Assembly: GCF_022647665.1 (NCBI RefSeq)
Contig: NZ_CP071872.1
Span: 2,542,001-2,606,000 of the forward strand
Reading direction: 5' to 3'
DNA length: 64,000 nt
Source: Streptomyces formicae
Lineage (GTDB): Bacteria; Actinomycetota; Actinomycetes; Streptomycetales; Streptomycetaceae
Both the position numbers and the translations under genes were made by a program. Numbering within the stretch: position 1 is the stretch's first letter; each line of letters opens with the position of its first letter. This document shows, one piece after another, positions 8,037 to 17,737 of the stretch. Under the pieces are notes generated by a model. That model searched no databases and had not been told where the DNA came from. It saw nothing but the letters and a program-made list of their open reading frames with translations.

Positions 8037-8944
8037 ACGACGCCGGTCAACTCCTCCGACACCGTCCAGAGCCGGCGCTGCACCGCCTGGTCGTGGGACT
8101 TCGCGTTGGACTTCACGACCTTCGGGTGGCCGCGCATCTCGCCGATGCCGTCGGGGCCGTAGTACTGCCCGCCGGTCACCTGCGGGTCCGTCGCGGCGCG
8201 CAGGGACGGGAGCGCGCCGTGCGCGGCGTCCTGGGTCATCAGCGGCACGAGGAGCCGGTCGAACAGCGTCTGCACCAGCGGGCTCGTGTTGCGTGCCAGT
8301 TCGGTGTTGGAGCCTCCGGGGTGTGCCGCGACCGAGAGCGTCGTGCTTTTGCCGGCGAGCCGGCGCTGGAGTTCGTAGGCGAAGAGCAGGTTGGCGAGCT
8401 TGGACTGCCCGTACGCGCCGGTCCTGCTGTAGCGGCGCTCGGACTGCAGATCGTCGAAGTGGATGGACGCACCGAAGCGGTGGGCGCCGCTGCTGACGGT
8501 GACGATGCGCGAGCCGGGGACCGGGAGGATGTGGTCGAGGAGCAGGCCGGTGAGGGCGAAGTGGCCGAGGTGGTTCGTGCCGAGCTGGAGCTCGAAGCCG
8601 TCTGCCGTGGTCGACTTCGGGGTCCACATCACGCCGGCGTTGTTGATCAGCAGGTCGATGCGTTCGTGGGTGGCGCGCAGCTCGGCTGCCGCGGTGCGGA
8701 CCGAGTCGAGTGAACTGAGGTCGAGCCGCTGCAGGGTGACGGCGGCGCCGGGAGCCCTGGCGGCGATCCGGTCGGCGGCGTCCTTGCCCTTGTCGAGGTT
8801 GCGCACGGCGAGGACGACGTGCGCGCCGCGCTGGGCGAGCGCCGCGGCGGTCTCGAAGCCGAGGCCGGTGTTGGCGCCGGTGATGACGGCGGTGCGGCCG
8901 CTCTGGTCGGGGATGTCGGTGGCGGTCCATTCGGTGTTGGTCAT
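8024..8944 (-). CDS. SDR-family oxidoreductase
   Basis: A 306-residue short-chain dehydrogenase/reductase of the retinol-dehydrogenase/protochlorophyllide-reductase-like subgroup. The NAD(P) motif is TGANTGLG near residue 24, the structural NNAG near residue 100, and the active-site YxxxK is YGQSK in GAYGQSKLANLLFAYEL. The substrate is unknown. It diverges from a TetR regulator with a perfect palindrome between them, the usual arrangement of a repressor and its target enzyme. Its 3' end overlaps the convergent propeller-like gene by 13 bp. Confidence 0.85.
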   Translation of the reverse strand: MTNTEWTATDIPDQSGRTAVITGANTGLGFETAAALAQRGAHVVLAVRNLDKGKDAADRIAARAPGAAVTLQRLDLSSLDSVRTAAAELRATHERIDLLINNAGVMWTPKSTTADGFELQLGTNHLGHFALTGLLLDHILPVPGSRIVTVSSGAHRFGASIHFDDLQSERRYSRTGAYGQSKLANLLFAYELQRRLAGKSTTLSVAAHPGGSNTELARNTSPLVQTLFDRLLVPLMTQDAAHGALPSLRAATDPQVTGGQYYGPDGIGEMRGHPKVVKSNAKSHDQAVQRRLWTVSEELTGVVYPV

Positions 8945-8952
8945 GGCATCAA

Positions 8953-8969
8953 TGTAGGCGCTGCCTACA
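8953..8969. promoter_or_regulatory. Palindromic operator candidate between SDR and TetR genes
   Basis: TGTAGGC and GCCTACA form a perfect 7-bp inverted repeat around GCT. It lies 9 bp from the SDR start and 57 bp from the TetR start. The symmetry and position fit a TetR-family site controlling both genes; binding is inferred. Confidence 0.7.
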
Positions 8970-9025
8970 ATGTTGTCAACGACAGCAATGGTGGCGGTGG
9001 CAACATCTTCCGTATGCTGGTCGGC

Positions 9026-9613
9026 ATGGCTGAGCACCCCTACCACCACGGAGACCTGCGCGCCGCCCTGCTGAAGGGCGCGGAGCACACCCTGCGAGAG
9101 AAGGGAGCCTCCGCGCTGTCGCTGCGGGAGCTCGCCCGCTCGATCGGCGTGAGCCACGCCGCGCCGAGCCGTCACTTCAAGGACAAGCAGGCCCTGCTCG
9201 ACGCGCTCGCCCTCAGCGGATTCCAGCGCCTCACCCTCGCGCTGCGGCAGGCCGCCACCGACGCCGGCACGCAGGGCGAACTCACCGCACTGGCCAGGGC
9301 GTACGTGGGCTTCGCGACCGGCAATCCGGAGCTGCTGGAGGTGATGTACGCACGCAAGCACGACCCGAACGCCTCCGAGCAGCTCAAGGAGGCCGTGGAC
9401 CAACTGGTCGTGGCGGTGGTGCAGCCGATCGCCGACGGACAGGCCGCCGGGGACATCGTCCCCGGAGACACGATGAGCATCGCCATGGTCGTGGCGGCGA
9501 CCCTCCACGGGATCGCCTCCTTCGCGGCCAATGGCGCCCTGACCCCGGAAGCGGTCACCGGCGTCCTCGACGACGCGGTCCACCACCTGCTCCACGGACT
9601 GACCCCGCGGTGA
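9026..9613 (+). CDS. TetR/AcrR-family transcriptional regulator
   Basis: A 195-residue repressor. The N-terminal helix-turn-helix runs from YHHGDLRAALLKGAEHTLREKG to ELARSIGVSHAAPSRHFKDKQALLDAL, with the normal F-K-D-K-x-x-L ending. The C-terminal ligand domain is of the TetR_C_33 kind (AYVGFATGNPELLEVMY). ATG 9026 (MAEHPYHHGD) was chosen over ATG 9014 because family members begin just before YHHGDLR. It probably represses the divergent SDR gene and itself through the palindrome at 8953-8969. Confidence 0.85.
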   Translation: MAEHPYHHGDLRAALLKGAEHTLREKGASALSLRELARSIGVSHAAPSRHFKDKQALLDALALSGFQRLTLALRQAATDAGTQGELTALARAYVGFATGNPELLEVMYARKHDPNASEQLKEAVDQLVVAVVQPIADGQAAGDIVPGDTMSIAMVVAATLHGIASFAANGALTPEAVTGVLDDAVHHLLHGLTPR

Positions 9614-9768
9614 CGCGGGGCGGCGAGGCGCTCGCCCAGGGTGACGGGGCCGGGGTACGGGGTACGGGGTGCGGGGTGACGTGGTGGCGTGGCGGGGGCC
9701 TGGGCGACGGCGGCACTCGCCCCGTTGACCGATCGTTGTGGTGCCGGTGATCGCGTTAGGTTGGCGTG

Positions 9769-10338
9769 ATGGCTGAGCTGCGAACCGAGCGTCTTGTCCT
9801 CCGCGCGTGGCGGGATTCCGATCGTGACCCGTGGGCGGCGATGAACGCCGATCCCGAGGTGCGCAGATACTTCCCGGACGTGCTCACCCCCGAGCTGAGC
9901 GACGCGTCCGTGCGTCGCTTCCAGGCCGATCTCGACCGGCGGGGCTGGGGCTGGTGGGCGGTGGAGGTGGTGTCGACCGGCGAGTTCATCGGGTTCACCG
10001 GGCTGGACCCGGCCGAGGACGACATGCCGTTCACGGGCGTGGAGGCGGGCTGGCGGCTGGCCCGTACGGCCTGGGGGCACGGCTATGCGACCGAGGCCGC
10101 GCAGGCGGCGCTGACGTTCGGATTCGAGTCCCTCGCCCTGCCGGAGATCCTCGCGGTGACGACGGCCACCAACCTCCGGTCCCAGGCGGTGATGCGCCGC
10201 CTCGGCATGACCCACGACCCCGCCGACGACTTCGACGACGTGAACGTGCCCGCCGGGCCGCTGCGCCGGAACGTGGTGTACCGGCGCGCGGCGGCCCTCG
10301 GGGCGGCAGGCCGGCGTGCGGTGACCCGCCGCCCGTGA
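9769..10338 (+). CDS. GNAT-family N-acetyltransferase (RimJ/RimL-like)
   Basis: A 189-residue acetyltransferase. It begins with the family's LRTERLVLRAWRDSD and has the acetyl-CoA region WRLARTAWGHGYATEAAQAAL followed by ATTATNLRSQAVMRRLGM. This subgroup acetylates protein N-termini, amino acids or antibiotics; the sequence does not decide which. The 155 bp upstream contain a short GGGGTAC-type repeat (about 9655-9680). The gene is convergent with the helical-repeat gene, ending 15 bp from it. Confidence 0.85.
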   Translation: MAELRTERLVLRAWRDSDRDPWAAMNADPEVRRYFPDVLTPELSDASVRRFQADLDRRGWGWWAVEVVSTGEFIGFTGLDPAEDDMPFTGVEAGWRLARTAWGHGYATEAAQAALTFGFESLALPEILAVTTATNLRSQAVMRRLGMTHDPADDFDDVNVPAGPLRRNVVYRRAAALGAAGRRAVTRRP

Positions 10339-10353
10339 CCGCGTGGACCTGCC

Positions 10354-11151
10354 TCAGACCGCCTGTGCCGCCTGTGCCGCCTGTGCCGGCGGGGTCAACT
10401 GGTCCGCCAGCCAGGTCGGTACGCCGCCCAGCAGGCGGAACAGGCGCATCGCCTCCGCCCGCAGGCGGCCCGCCTCCGGTTCGGGCTCGGTGTCGGCGAG
10501 GGCGGCCAGCGCCGGCGCCGTGCCGATCAGATAGCCGAGGTCCTCGCGGATACGGAGGGACTCGGTGAACCCGTGCCGGGCCTCGGCCAGTTCGCCGTCG
10601 CGGAGGGCGAGGGCGGCCAGGTGGCGCCAGGTGAAGGAGAGCAGCAGGGGGTCGCCGTGGGCGTCGGCACCCGTGTGGGCGCGGTGGTACGCGGCACGGG
10701 CGGCCTGCGGGGACTCGGCGAGGTGCTCGGCGACGAGGCCGCGGCGGAAGTCGAGGAGGGGGCGGCCGGGGGAGTCGGGGGCGAGCAGGGCCGCCGCGCG
10801 GCCCAGTGCGGCGCGGGCCTCGTCCGCGCGGTCACGGACGCTCAACACGGTGGCCGCGTAGGCGAGATGGCCGCGCTCGCAGGCCGCGGCGCCCCGTTCG
10901 TCGTCGTCGCCCGCCGTGGCCTCCGCCGTCCGCAGGGCGTCCTCCGCGTCCGCCCAGCCCTTTCCGGTGAACAGGCAGCGTTCGACGAGCAGTGCCGCAC
11001 GCTGGAGCGCGAGCGCGGGGGAGGTGGAGTGCGGGGTGAGCAGGGCCGCCGCGTCCGTCCAACAGCCGCGCGAGCGCAGCCGCCATACCGCGGTCTGGAG
11101 TGGATCGTCACCTGCAGTGGTTCCGGAACCAGACATGGCGGTATGCGCCAC
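10354..11151 (-). CDS. TPR-like helical repeat hypothetical protein
   Basis: A protein of about 265 residues made almost wholly of amphipathic helices with TPR-like pairs, for example ARAAYHRAHTGADAHGD followed by RHLAALALRDGELAEARHGF. It resembles the TPR modules of large Streptomyces regulators, but no DNA-binding or catalytic domain is present. GTG 11151 follows GGGGAGGGCAAT and is preferred to ATG 11136, which has no ribosome site. The C-terminus ends in Ala-Gln repeats from a 9-bp tandem repeat at 10359-10389. Function unknown. Confidence 0.65.
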   Translation of the reverse strand: MAHTAMSGSGTTAGDDPLQTAVWRLRSRGCWTDAAALLTPHSTSPALALQRAALLVERCLFTGKGWADAEDALRTAEATAGDDDERGAAACERGHLAYAATVLSVRDRADEARAALGRAAALLAPDSPGRPLLDFRRGLVAEHLAESPQAARAAYHRAHTGADAHGDPLLLSFTWRHLAALALRDGELAEARHGFTESLRIREDLGYLIGTAPALAALADTEPEPEAGRLRAEAMRLFRLLGGVPTWLADQLTPPAQAAQAAQAV

Positions 11152-11362
11152 ATTGCCCTCCCCGAGCGCGCCTTTGTGCTGTTGAGTCAGACCGCATCTC
11201 AGCACGGATGGGCGGGCGGGGCCAAGGGGTCTGGTGAATCAGTTCACAATCATCGTGCGCCGAACCCTGTCAGGACGGTGGGATCCCGTGGGATTCACGT
11301 CCGGCGGCGGGCGGGTGAACGTACTGGTCACGCTGTTGACGCGCCTTCACCGGCGGGGGCCC

Positions 11363-13072
11363 TCAACTCATCCGCAGCGCCAGGAAGAAGTCCAGCTTGT
11401 CCTCCAGCCGCGACAGATCACGCCCCGTCAGCTGCTCGATCCGCCCGACCCGGTACCGCAGCGTGTTCACGTGCAGATGCAGCCGGGTCGCGCACCGCGT
11501 CCACGAACCGTCGCAGTCCAGGAAGGCCTCGAGGGTCGGGATCAGCTCGGCGCGGTGGCGCCGGTCGTAGTCTCGCAGCGGGTCCAGCAGCCGGGCCGTG
11601 AAGGCGCGGCGGACGTCGTCGGGGACGAAGGGGAGCAGCAGCACGTGCGAGGCCAGCTCGTGGTGGCCCGCCGCGCACACCCGCCCGGGACGGGCGCCGG
11701 CGACGCGGCGGGCGTGGCGGGCCTCCTCCAGCGCGCCGCGCAGGCCCTCCGCCGAGTGGACCGCGGCGCTGACGCCGAGGGTGAGCCGGCCGTCGCCGTC
11801 GAGGCCCGCGGACAGCGGGTCGTGGACGGCGGCGAGCAGGGCGTCCGCGTGCAGCCCGATGTCGGACGTGCCGACGGGCGGGGTGTCGAGCAGATCGGTG
11901 TCGGCGGTGACGCTCACCCCTGGGAGCGGCACGAGCGCGATCGCCTCGTCCCCGGTGTGTGCCACGGCGATGCGGTCGGCGGATTCCGAGCCCCCCGTCG
12001 CCGGGTCGACCAGGATCTCCTCCAGCAGCGACTGGGTGACGGGACCGGCCTCGACCGGGGCCCCGCCGCCCTCCTGCTCCCACTCGACGCGCGCGACGAC
12101 GACCTGCCAGTGCGGCGCGGTCCCGAGGCCCGGCAGCAGCACGGGCGCGGCGACCCGCAGCCGGGCGGCGATCTCGGCGGGCGCGGCGCCGCTCTGGACG
12201 AGCTCCAGGACCTCCTGGGCGAGCCGGCGGCGTACCGTACGGGCCGCCTCGCGCCGGTCCCGCTCGACGGCGATCAGCTGGGTGACGCCCTGGAGCAGGT
12301 CCAGCCGGGCGGCGGGCCAGTCGGACGCGTCGGCCTCGACCGCGAGCAGCCAGTCGGAGAGCACGGTCTCGCGCACGTCGCGCGAGGCCGGCGCGGCGCC
12401 GCGGCCGGTGTTGCGGATCGGGAAGAGCGAATACGCCGTACCGCCGGCGGTCGCCCGGTGCGGACCGCGGCGCCCCGTGCGGGTCGCGGCCAGGTGCTCG
12501 CCGGCGAGCGCGGCGCTCACCTCGGCGGGCAGCGGGTCGCCCGCACCCGCGATCTGGCGGCCGGTGGGGGAGAGCACCCAGGCGCGGAGGTCCAGGTCGG
12601 AGCCTAGGAGGTCGAGGACCACCTCCGGTCCGCCGCCCGCCGGGCCCGAGGTCATCAGCCGGCGGTGCCGGTCCACGACGGCGGCCAGGTCCCCGGCCCG
12701 CTCGCCGGACACCTGCCGTACGACGTGCTCGGTGATCGTCGCGAACGCGACGGACTCGTTGACGGCGAACAGCGGCAGCCGGTGGCGTGCACACGCCACG
12801 ACGAGGTCGTCCGGGATGTTGCCCAGCTCGGCCTCACCGGCGGCGAGTCCGACGACCCCGGCGCTTGCGAGAATACGTACAAAAGGCTCGGAATCCTCGG
12901 CTGAGCGACGCCAGGCGAGACCGGTGAGGACCAGCTCACCGCCCGAGAGGTAGCGGCTGGGATCCCGCAGGTCGGTCGTCATCACGCCACGGACGGTGCG
13001 GTCCAGCTCGTCGTCGCCGCCGAGCAGCCGCAGTCCCAGCGCGTCGGTCTCCATCAGTGCGCGCAGCCGCAT
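11363..13072 (-). CDS. PucR-family transcriptional regulator of purine catabolism
   Basis: A 569-residue regulator. The N-terminal PucR domain covers about residues 5-120 (LRLLGGDDELDRTVRGVMTT, YLSGGELVLTGLAW). A central GGDEF-like/CdaR part follows, and the C-terminal HTH_30 lies near 510-565 (LHLHVNTLRYRVGRIEQLTG). It diverges from the xanthine dehydrogenase operon across 282 bp. By analogy with Bacillus PucR it probably controls that operon according to a purine metabolite such as allantoin. No clear operator is visible in the shared promoter region. Local rather than global control is an inference. Confidence 0.9.
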   Translation of the reverse strand: MRLRALMETDALGLRLLGGDDELDRTVRGVMTTDLRDPSRYLSGGELVLTGLAWRRSAEDSEPFVRILASAGVVGLAAGEAELGNIPDDLVVACARHRLPLFAVNESVAFATITEHVVRQVSGERAGDLAAVVDRHRRLMTSGPAGGGPEVVLDLLGSDLDLRAWVLSPTGRQIAGAGDPLPAEVSAALAGEHLAATRTGRRGPHRATAGGTAYSLFPIRNTGRGAAPASRDVRETVLSDWLLAVEADASDWPAARLDLLQGVTQLIAVERDRREAARTVRRRLAQEVLELVQSGAAPAEIAARLRVAAPVLLPGLGTAPHWQVVVARVEWEQEGGGAPVEAGPVTQSLLEEILVDPATGGSESADRIAVAHTGDEAIALVPLPGVSVTADTDLLDTPPVGTSDIGLHADALLAAVHDPLSAGLDGDGRLTLGVSAAVHSAEGLRGALEEARHARRVAGARPGRVCAAGHHELASHVLLLPFVPDDVRRAFTARLLDPLRDYDRRHRAELIPTLEAFLDCDGSWTRCATRLHLHVNTLRYRVGRIEQLTGRDLSRLEDKLDFFLALRMS

Positions 13073-13354
13073 CTCGTCGCCGCCGATCTGTCTCGTTGTT
13101 GCCGTTGGACCGAGGTGTTCGTGCCAATGGGTTTCCGGAGGAAAGCCGTGAGGTTACCGGCCCCCTTCTTTCGTTCGAATCTACAAGACGAGGGTGGCGA
13201 CCAGCTAACTCCTTCATGTTTTCGGTGACTGCACCGGGCGAGGCGGTGCTTGTGTACTTGGGCCACACCGCGTTAACAGGACATGAACATCCAGCCGAGG
13301 GCCGGCCGTCCCCAGCCCCCGTGAACGACCGAATCACGTAGAAGAGAGCCACTC

Positions 13355-14245
13355 ATGGACTTCCTTCGCCCCGCCAGCTGGGAGGAGGCGCTCGCCGCCA
13401 AGGCCGAGCACCCCACGGCTGTGCCCATCGCGGGTGGCACCGACATCATGGTCGAGATCAACTTCGACCACCGGCGGCCCGAGTACCTCCTGGACCTGAA
13501 CCGCATCGTCGAGCTGCGCGAGTGGGAAACCGGCGAGGAGAACGTCCGACTGGGCGCCTCCGTCCCGTACACCCAGATCATGGAGAACCTCCGGGCCGAG
13601 CTGCCCGGACTCGCCCTCGCCTCGCACACCGTCGCCTCCCCGCAGATCCGCAACCGCGGCGGCGTCGGCGGCAACCTCGGCACCGCGTCCCCCGCCGGTG
13701 ACGCCCACCCGGCCCTGCTGGCCGCGGGCGCCGAGGTCGAGGTCGAGTCGGTGCGCGGCGCCCGCTTCATCCCCATCGACGAGTTCTACACCGGAGTGAA
13801 GCGCAACGCGCTCGCCCCGGACGAGCTGATCAAGACCATCCACATCAAGAAGGCCGACGGGCCCCAGCAGTACTCGAAGGTCGGCACCCGCAACGCGATG
13901 GTGATCGCCGTCTGCGCCTTCGGCATCGCGCTGCACCCCGAGACCCGCACCGTGAAGACCGGCATCGGCTCCGCCGCGCCCACACCCGTGCGTGCCAAGG
14001 CCGCCGAGGACTTCCTGAACGCCGCACTGGAGGAAGGCGGCTTCTGGGACAGCGGCAAGATCATCACCCCCTCGGTCGCCAAGCAGTTCGCCGAGCTCGC
14101 CTCCGCCGCCTGCAACCCGATCGACGACGTCCGTGGCACCGCCAAGTACCGCCGCCACGCGGTCGGCATCATGGCCCGCCGCACCCTCGGCTGGACCTGG
14201 GAGCAGTACCGCGGCACCGGCCGCACGCTTGAAGGAGCTGCCTGA
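13355..14245 (+). CDS. Xanthine dehydrogenase, FAD-binding subunit
   Basis: The 296-residue middle subunit of a molybdenum hydroxylase. The FAD site is seen in PIAGGTDIMVE near residue 24 and NRGGVGGNLGTASPAGD near residue 107; a CO-dehydrogenase-flavoprotein C-terminal domain follows. It passes electrons from the iron-sulfur subunit to NAD. It is the first gene of the operon, and the next gene begins 2 bp after its stop, so translation is coupled. Divergent PucR and the downstream purine permease support xanthine/hypoxanthine as substrate. Confidence 0.9.
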   Translation: MDFLRPASWEEALAAKAEHPTAVPIAGGTDIMVEINFDHRRPEYLLDLNRIVELREWETGEENVRLGASVPYTQIMENLRAELPGLALASHTVASPQIRNRGGVGGNLGTASPAGDAHPALLAAGAEVEVESVRGARFIPIDEFYTGVKRNALAPDELIKTIHIKKADGPQQYSKVGTRNAMVIAVCAFGIALHPETRTVKTGIGSAAPTPVRAKAAEDFLNAALEEGGFWDSGKIITPSVAKQFAELASAACNPIDDVRGTAKYRRHAVGIMARRTLGWTWEQYRGTGRTLEGAA

Positions 14246-14247
14246 TC

Positions 14248-14856
14248 ATGCGAGTCAATTTCACGGTCAACGGCCGTAGGCAGGAAGCCGACGACGTGTG
14301 GGAGGGCGAGAGCCTCCTCTACGTGCTGCGTGAGCGCCTGGGCCTGCCCGGCTCGAAGAACGCCTGCGAGCAGGGCGAATGCGGCTCCTGCACGGTCCGC
14401 CTCGACGGGGTGCCGGTGTGCTCCTGCCTGGTCGCCGCAGGACAGGTCGAGGGCCGCGAGGTCGTCACCGTCGAGGGCCTGGCGGACTTCGCCAAGCAGC
14501 GCGAGGAGCAAGGACACGGCGGATGCGCGACGGGCGCCTGCGGTACGACGCTCCAGGAAGCCCAGCAGTGGTCCGCCAAGGGCACCGACTCGCAGACCGG
14601 CGAGGGCACCGAACTCGCCCCGATCCAGCAGGCGTTCATCGACGCCGGCGCCGTGCAGTGCGGCTTCTGCACCCCGGGTCTGCTCGTCGCCGCCGACGAG
14701 CTGCTGGAGCACAACGCCTCCCCGTCCGACGCGGACATCCGCGAGGCGCTCTCCGGCAACCTCTGCCGCTGCACCGGTTACGAGAAGATCCTCGACGCCG
14801 TCCGCCTCGCGGCCGCTCGTCAGGGACGTCAGGGACACCAGGAAGCGACGGTCTGA
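14248..14856 (+). CDS. Xanthine dehydrogenase, (2Fe-2S) subunit
   Basis: The 202-residue small subunit with two [2Fe-2S] centres. The plant-type cluster ligands are in CEQGECGSCTVRLDGVPVC near residues 43-63. The second cluster ligands are in CGFCTPG and CRCTGY near 138-175. A linker of about 30 residues between the domains (KQREEQGHGGCATGACG and beyond) is longer than in many homologues and carries extra cysteines. The start lies 2 bp after the FAD subunit gene and the stop 2 bp before the molybdenum subunit gene. Confidence 0.9.
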   Translation: MRVNFTVNGRRQEADDVWEGESLLYVLRERLGLPGSKNACEQGECGSCTVRLDGVPVCSCLVAAGQVEGREVVTVEGLADFAKQREEQGHGGCATGACGTTLQEAQQWSAKGTDSQTGEGTELAPIQQAFIDAGAVQCGFCTPGLLVAADELLEHNASPSDADIREALSGNLCRCTGYEKILDAVRLAAARQGRQGHQEATV

Positions 14857-14858
14857 CC

Positions 14859-17264
14859 ATGGCGCTGAATCCCCGAGTCGCCAACGCTCCGGCGGGCACT
14901 CCCACCAAGGTCACCCAGGGGTCGCAGACCAAGGGCGGCATCGGCGAGTCCACGCTGCGCCCCGACGGCACCCTCAAGGTCACCGGCGAGTTCGCGTACT
15001 CCTCGGACATGTGGCACGAGGACATGCTGTGGGGGCAGATCCTGCGCTCCACCGTCGCCCACGCCGAGATCGTCTCCATCGACACGTCCGAGGCCCTCGC
15101 CCAGGCCGGCGTCTACGCCGTCCTCACCTACGACGACCTGCCGACCGACGTGAAGAACTACGGTCTGGAGATCCAGGACACCCCGGTCCTCGCCCACGGC
15201 GTCGTACGCCACCACGGCGAGCCGGTGGCCCTGGTCGCCGCCGACCACCCGGAGACCGCGCGCCGCGCCGCCGCCAAGATCAAGGTCGAGTACCGGGAGC
15301 TGCCGGTCGTCACCGACGAGGCCGGCGCGACCGCGCCCGGCGCGCCGCTCCTGCACCCGGGCCGCGACGACCACCACGCGGGACACGTCCCGCACCCGAA
15401 CATCGTCCACCGCCAGCCGATCGTGCGCGGCAACGCCGACGAGGCCGCCGAGCGCGCCGACGTCATCGTCACCGGCGAGTACACCTTCGGCATGCAGGAC
15501 CAGGCGTTCCTCGGCCCCGAGTCCGGCCTCGCCGTACCGGCCGAGGACGGCGGCGTCGACCTGTACGTCGCCACCCAGTGGCTCCACTCCGACCTGCGCC
15601 AGATCGCCCCGGTCCTCGGCCTGCCCGAGGAGAAGGTCCGGATGACGCTCTCCGGCGTCGGCGGCGCCTTCGGCGGCCGCGAGGACCTGTCGATGCAGAT
15701 CCACGCCTGCCTGCTGGCGCTGCGCACCGGCAAGCCGGTCAAGATCGTCTACAACCGGTTCGAGTCCTTCTTCGGACACGTCCACCGCCACCCGGCGAAG
15801 CTGTACTACGAGCACGGCGCCACCAAGGACGGCAAGCTCACCCACCTCAAGTGCCGCATCGTCCTGGACGGCGGCGCCTACGCCTCGGCCTCCCCGGCCG
15901 TTGTCGGCAACGCCGCTTCGCTCTCCGTCGGCCCGTACGTCGTCGACGACGTCGACATCGAGGCGATCGCGCTCTACACCAACAACCCGCCCTGCGGGGC
16001 GATGCGCGGCTTCGGCGCGGTGCAGGCGTGCTTCGCGTACGAGGCCCAGATGGACAAGCTCGCCAAGAAGCTGGGCCTGGACCCCGTGGAGTTCCGGCAG
16101 CTCAACGCCATGGAGCAGGGCACGATCATGCCGACCGGGCAGCCGGTCGACTCGCCGGCGCCGGTCGCGGAGCTGCTGCGCCGCGTCAAGGCCATGCCGC
16201 TGCCGCCCGAGCAGCAGTGGGTGACCACCGAAGGAGCGGACGTCCGGGCGCTGCCCGGCGGTCTGTCCAACACCACGCACGGAGAAGGCGTCGTGCGAGG
16301 TGTCGGTTACGCGGTCGGCATCAAGAACGTCGGCTTCTCCGAGGGCTTCGACGACTACTCCACCGCCAAGGTGCGCATGGAGGTCGTGGGCGGTGAGCCG
16401 GTCGCGACCGTGCACACCGCGATGGCGGAGGTCGGCCAGGGCGGTGTCACCGTCCACGCGCAGATCGCCCGTACGGAGCTGGGCGTCACCCAGGTGACCA
16501 TCCACCCGGCCGACACCCAGGTCGGTTCGGCCGGCTCGACGTCCGCGTCGCGGCAGACGTACGTCACCGGCGGCGCCGTCAAGAACTCCTGCGAGCTCGT
16601 CCGCGAGAAGGTGCTGGAGCTCGGCCGCCGCAAGTTCGGTACGTACCACCCGGCGTGGGCCACCGCCGAGCTGCTGCTGGAAGGCGGCAAGGTCGTCACC
16701 GACGGCGGCGAGGTCCTCGCCGGCCTGGTGGACGTCCTGGAGGACGGGGCCGTCGAGGTCGAGGCCGAGTGGCGGCACCGCCCGACGGAAGCCTTCGACC
16801 TGCGTACCGGCCAGGGCAACGGCCACGTCCAGTACTCCTTCGCCGCGCACCGCGCGGTCGTCGAGGTCGACACCGAGCTCGGCCTGGTCAAGGTCATCGA
16901 GCTGGCCTGCGCCCAGGACGTCGGCAAAGCGCTCAACCCGCTGTCCGTCGTCGGCCAGATCCAGGGCGGTACGACCCAGGGCCTGGGCGTGGCGGTCATG
17001 GAGGAGATCATCGTCGACCCCAAGACCGCGAAGGTCAGGAACCCGTCCTTCACGGACTACCTCATCCCCACGATCCTCGACACGCCGACCATCCCGGTCG
17101 ACGTGCTCGAACTCGCCGACGACCACGCCCCCTACGGTCTCCGCGGCATCGGCGAGGCCCCCACCCTGTCCTCCACCCCGGCCGTCCTCGCGGCGATCCG
17201 GAACGCGACGGGGCTGGAGCTCAACAGAACACCGGTACGCCCGGAACACCTCACGGGCACGTAG
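14859..17264 (+). CDS. Xanthine dehydrogenase, molybdopterin-binding subunit
   Basis: The 801-residue catalytic subunit, which hydroxylates hypoxanthine and xanthine at the molybdenum centre. Family motifs are present in order: GGAFGGRED (molybdopterin contact, about residue 266), PPCGAMRGFGAVQ (about 378), VGQGGVTVHAQIA, and the catalytic Glu in LRGIGEAPTLS near the C-terminus. ATG 14859 follows the small-subunit stop by 2 bp; the open frame continues upstream, but that part overlaps the previous gene. XdhC further downstream probably inserts its sulfurated cofactor. Confidence 0.92.
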   Translation: MALNPRVANAPAGTPTKVTQGSQTKGGIGESTLRPDGTLKVTGEFAYSSDMWHEDMLWGQILRSTVAHAEIVSIDTSEALAQAGVYAVLTYDDLPTDVKNYGLEIQDTPVLAHGVVRHHGEPVALVAADHPETARRAAAKIKVEYRELPVVTDEAGATAPGAPLLHPGRDDHHAGHVPHPNIVHRQPIVRGNADEAAERADVIVTGEYTFGMQDQAFLGPESGLAVPAEDGGVDLYVATQWLHSDLRQIAPVLGLPEEKVRMTLSGVGGAFGGREDLSMQIHACLLALRTGKPVKIVYNRFESFFGHVHRHPAKLYYEHGATKDGKLTHLKCRIVLDGGAYASASPAVVGNAASLSVGPYVVDDVDIEAIALYTNNPPCGAMRGFGAVQACFAYEAQMDKLAKKLGLDPVEFRQLNAMEQGTIMPTGQPVDSPAPVAELLRRVKAMPLPPEQQWVTTEGADVRALPGGLSNTTHGEGVVRGVGYAVGIKNVGFSEGFDDYSTAKVRMEVVGGEPVATVHTAMAEVGQGGVTVHAQIARTELGVTQVTIHPADTQVGSAGSTSASRQTYVTGGAVKNSCELVREKVLELGRRKFGTYHPAWATAELLLEGGKVVTDGGEVLAGLVDVLEDGAVEVEAEWRHRPTEAFDLRTGQGNGHVQYSFAAHRAVVEVDTELGLVKVIELACAQDVGKALNPLSVVGQIQGGTTQGLGVAVMEEIIVDPKTAKVRNPSFTDYLIPTILDTPTIPVDVLELADDHAPYGLRGIGEAPTLSSTPAVLAAIRNATGLELNRTPVRPEHLTGT

Positions 17265-17280
17265 TCCTGCCGGGGGCCTC

Positions 17281-17298
17281 GGGGGACCCACGTCCCCC
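17281..17298 (+). terminator. Hairpin after the xanthine dehydrogenase operon
   Basis: GGGGGAC and GTCCCCC pair perfectly around CCAC, 17 bp after the operon's last stop codon. It is the first of many hairpins in the repeat region and the best placed to act as a terminator. There is no U-tract. Confidence 0.5.
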
Positions 17299-17588
17299 GG
17301 AGCCCCGGGAAGCCCGGGAGGACTTCGTCCTCCGGCCCTTCCGGGTGCGTCCGGGGGCCCGCGCCCCTGAAGGCGCCCCTCCGGGGGCGGACTTCCGGGG
17401 ACGAGGTCCCCCGGGCCTCCTCCGGGGAAGTTCCGAGGACTTCGTCCATCGGACTCTCCGGGAGGGACTTCGGGACGTGCTCCCGGGGCTCTCCGCGGAG
17501 AGCTTCCAGGGATCCGGTCCCGGAGGACCCCGATGGGGGATCCGGGGGTGTGGCTCCCGGGAGCCCTGCCGAAGAGGGATCCAGGGGA

Positions 17589-17737
17589 CTTCGTCCCCGG
17601 GAACCCCTCCGGGCGCCGGGCAGGGCTTCGTCCCCGGGAACCCCTCCGGGTGCCGGGTGGGCTTCGTCCCCAGGAACCCCCCTCCGGGTGCCGGGTGGGC
17701 TTCGTCCCCAGGAACCCCCCTCCGGGTGCCGGGTGGG
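17589..17737. repeat. Four-copy tandem repeat, period 36-38 bp
   Basis: Units begin with CTTCGTCCCC at 17589, 17626, 17662 and 17700, each followed by GGAACCCC and TCCGGGTGCCGGG with few changes. The last copies are nearly identical, which points to recent duplication. Confidence 0.85.

Noticed and set aside
13073..13354. A PucR operator in the PucR-xanthine dehydrogenase intergenic region
   Set aside because: I found no inverted or direct repeat strong enough to stand out; a site probably exists but cannot be pointed to.
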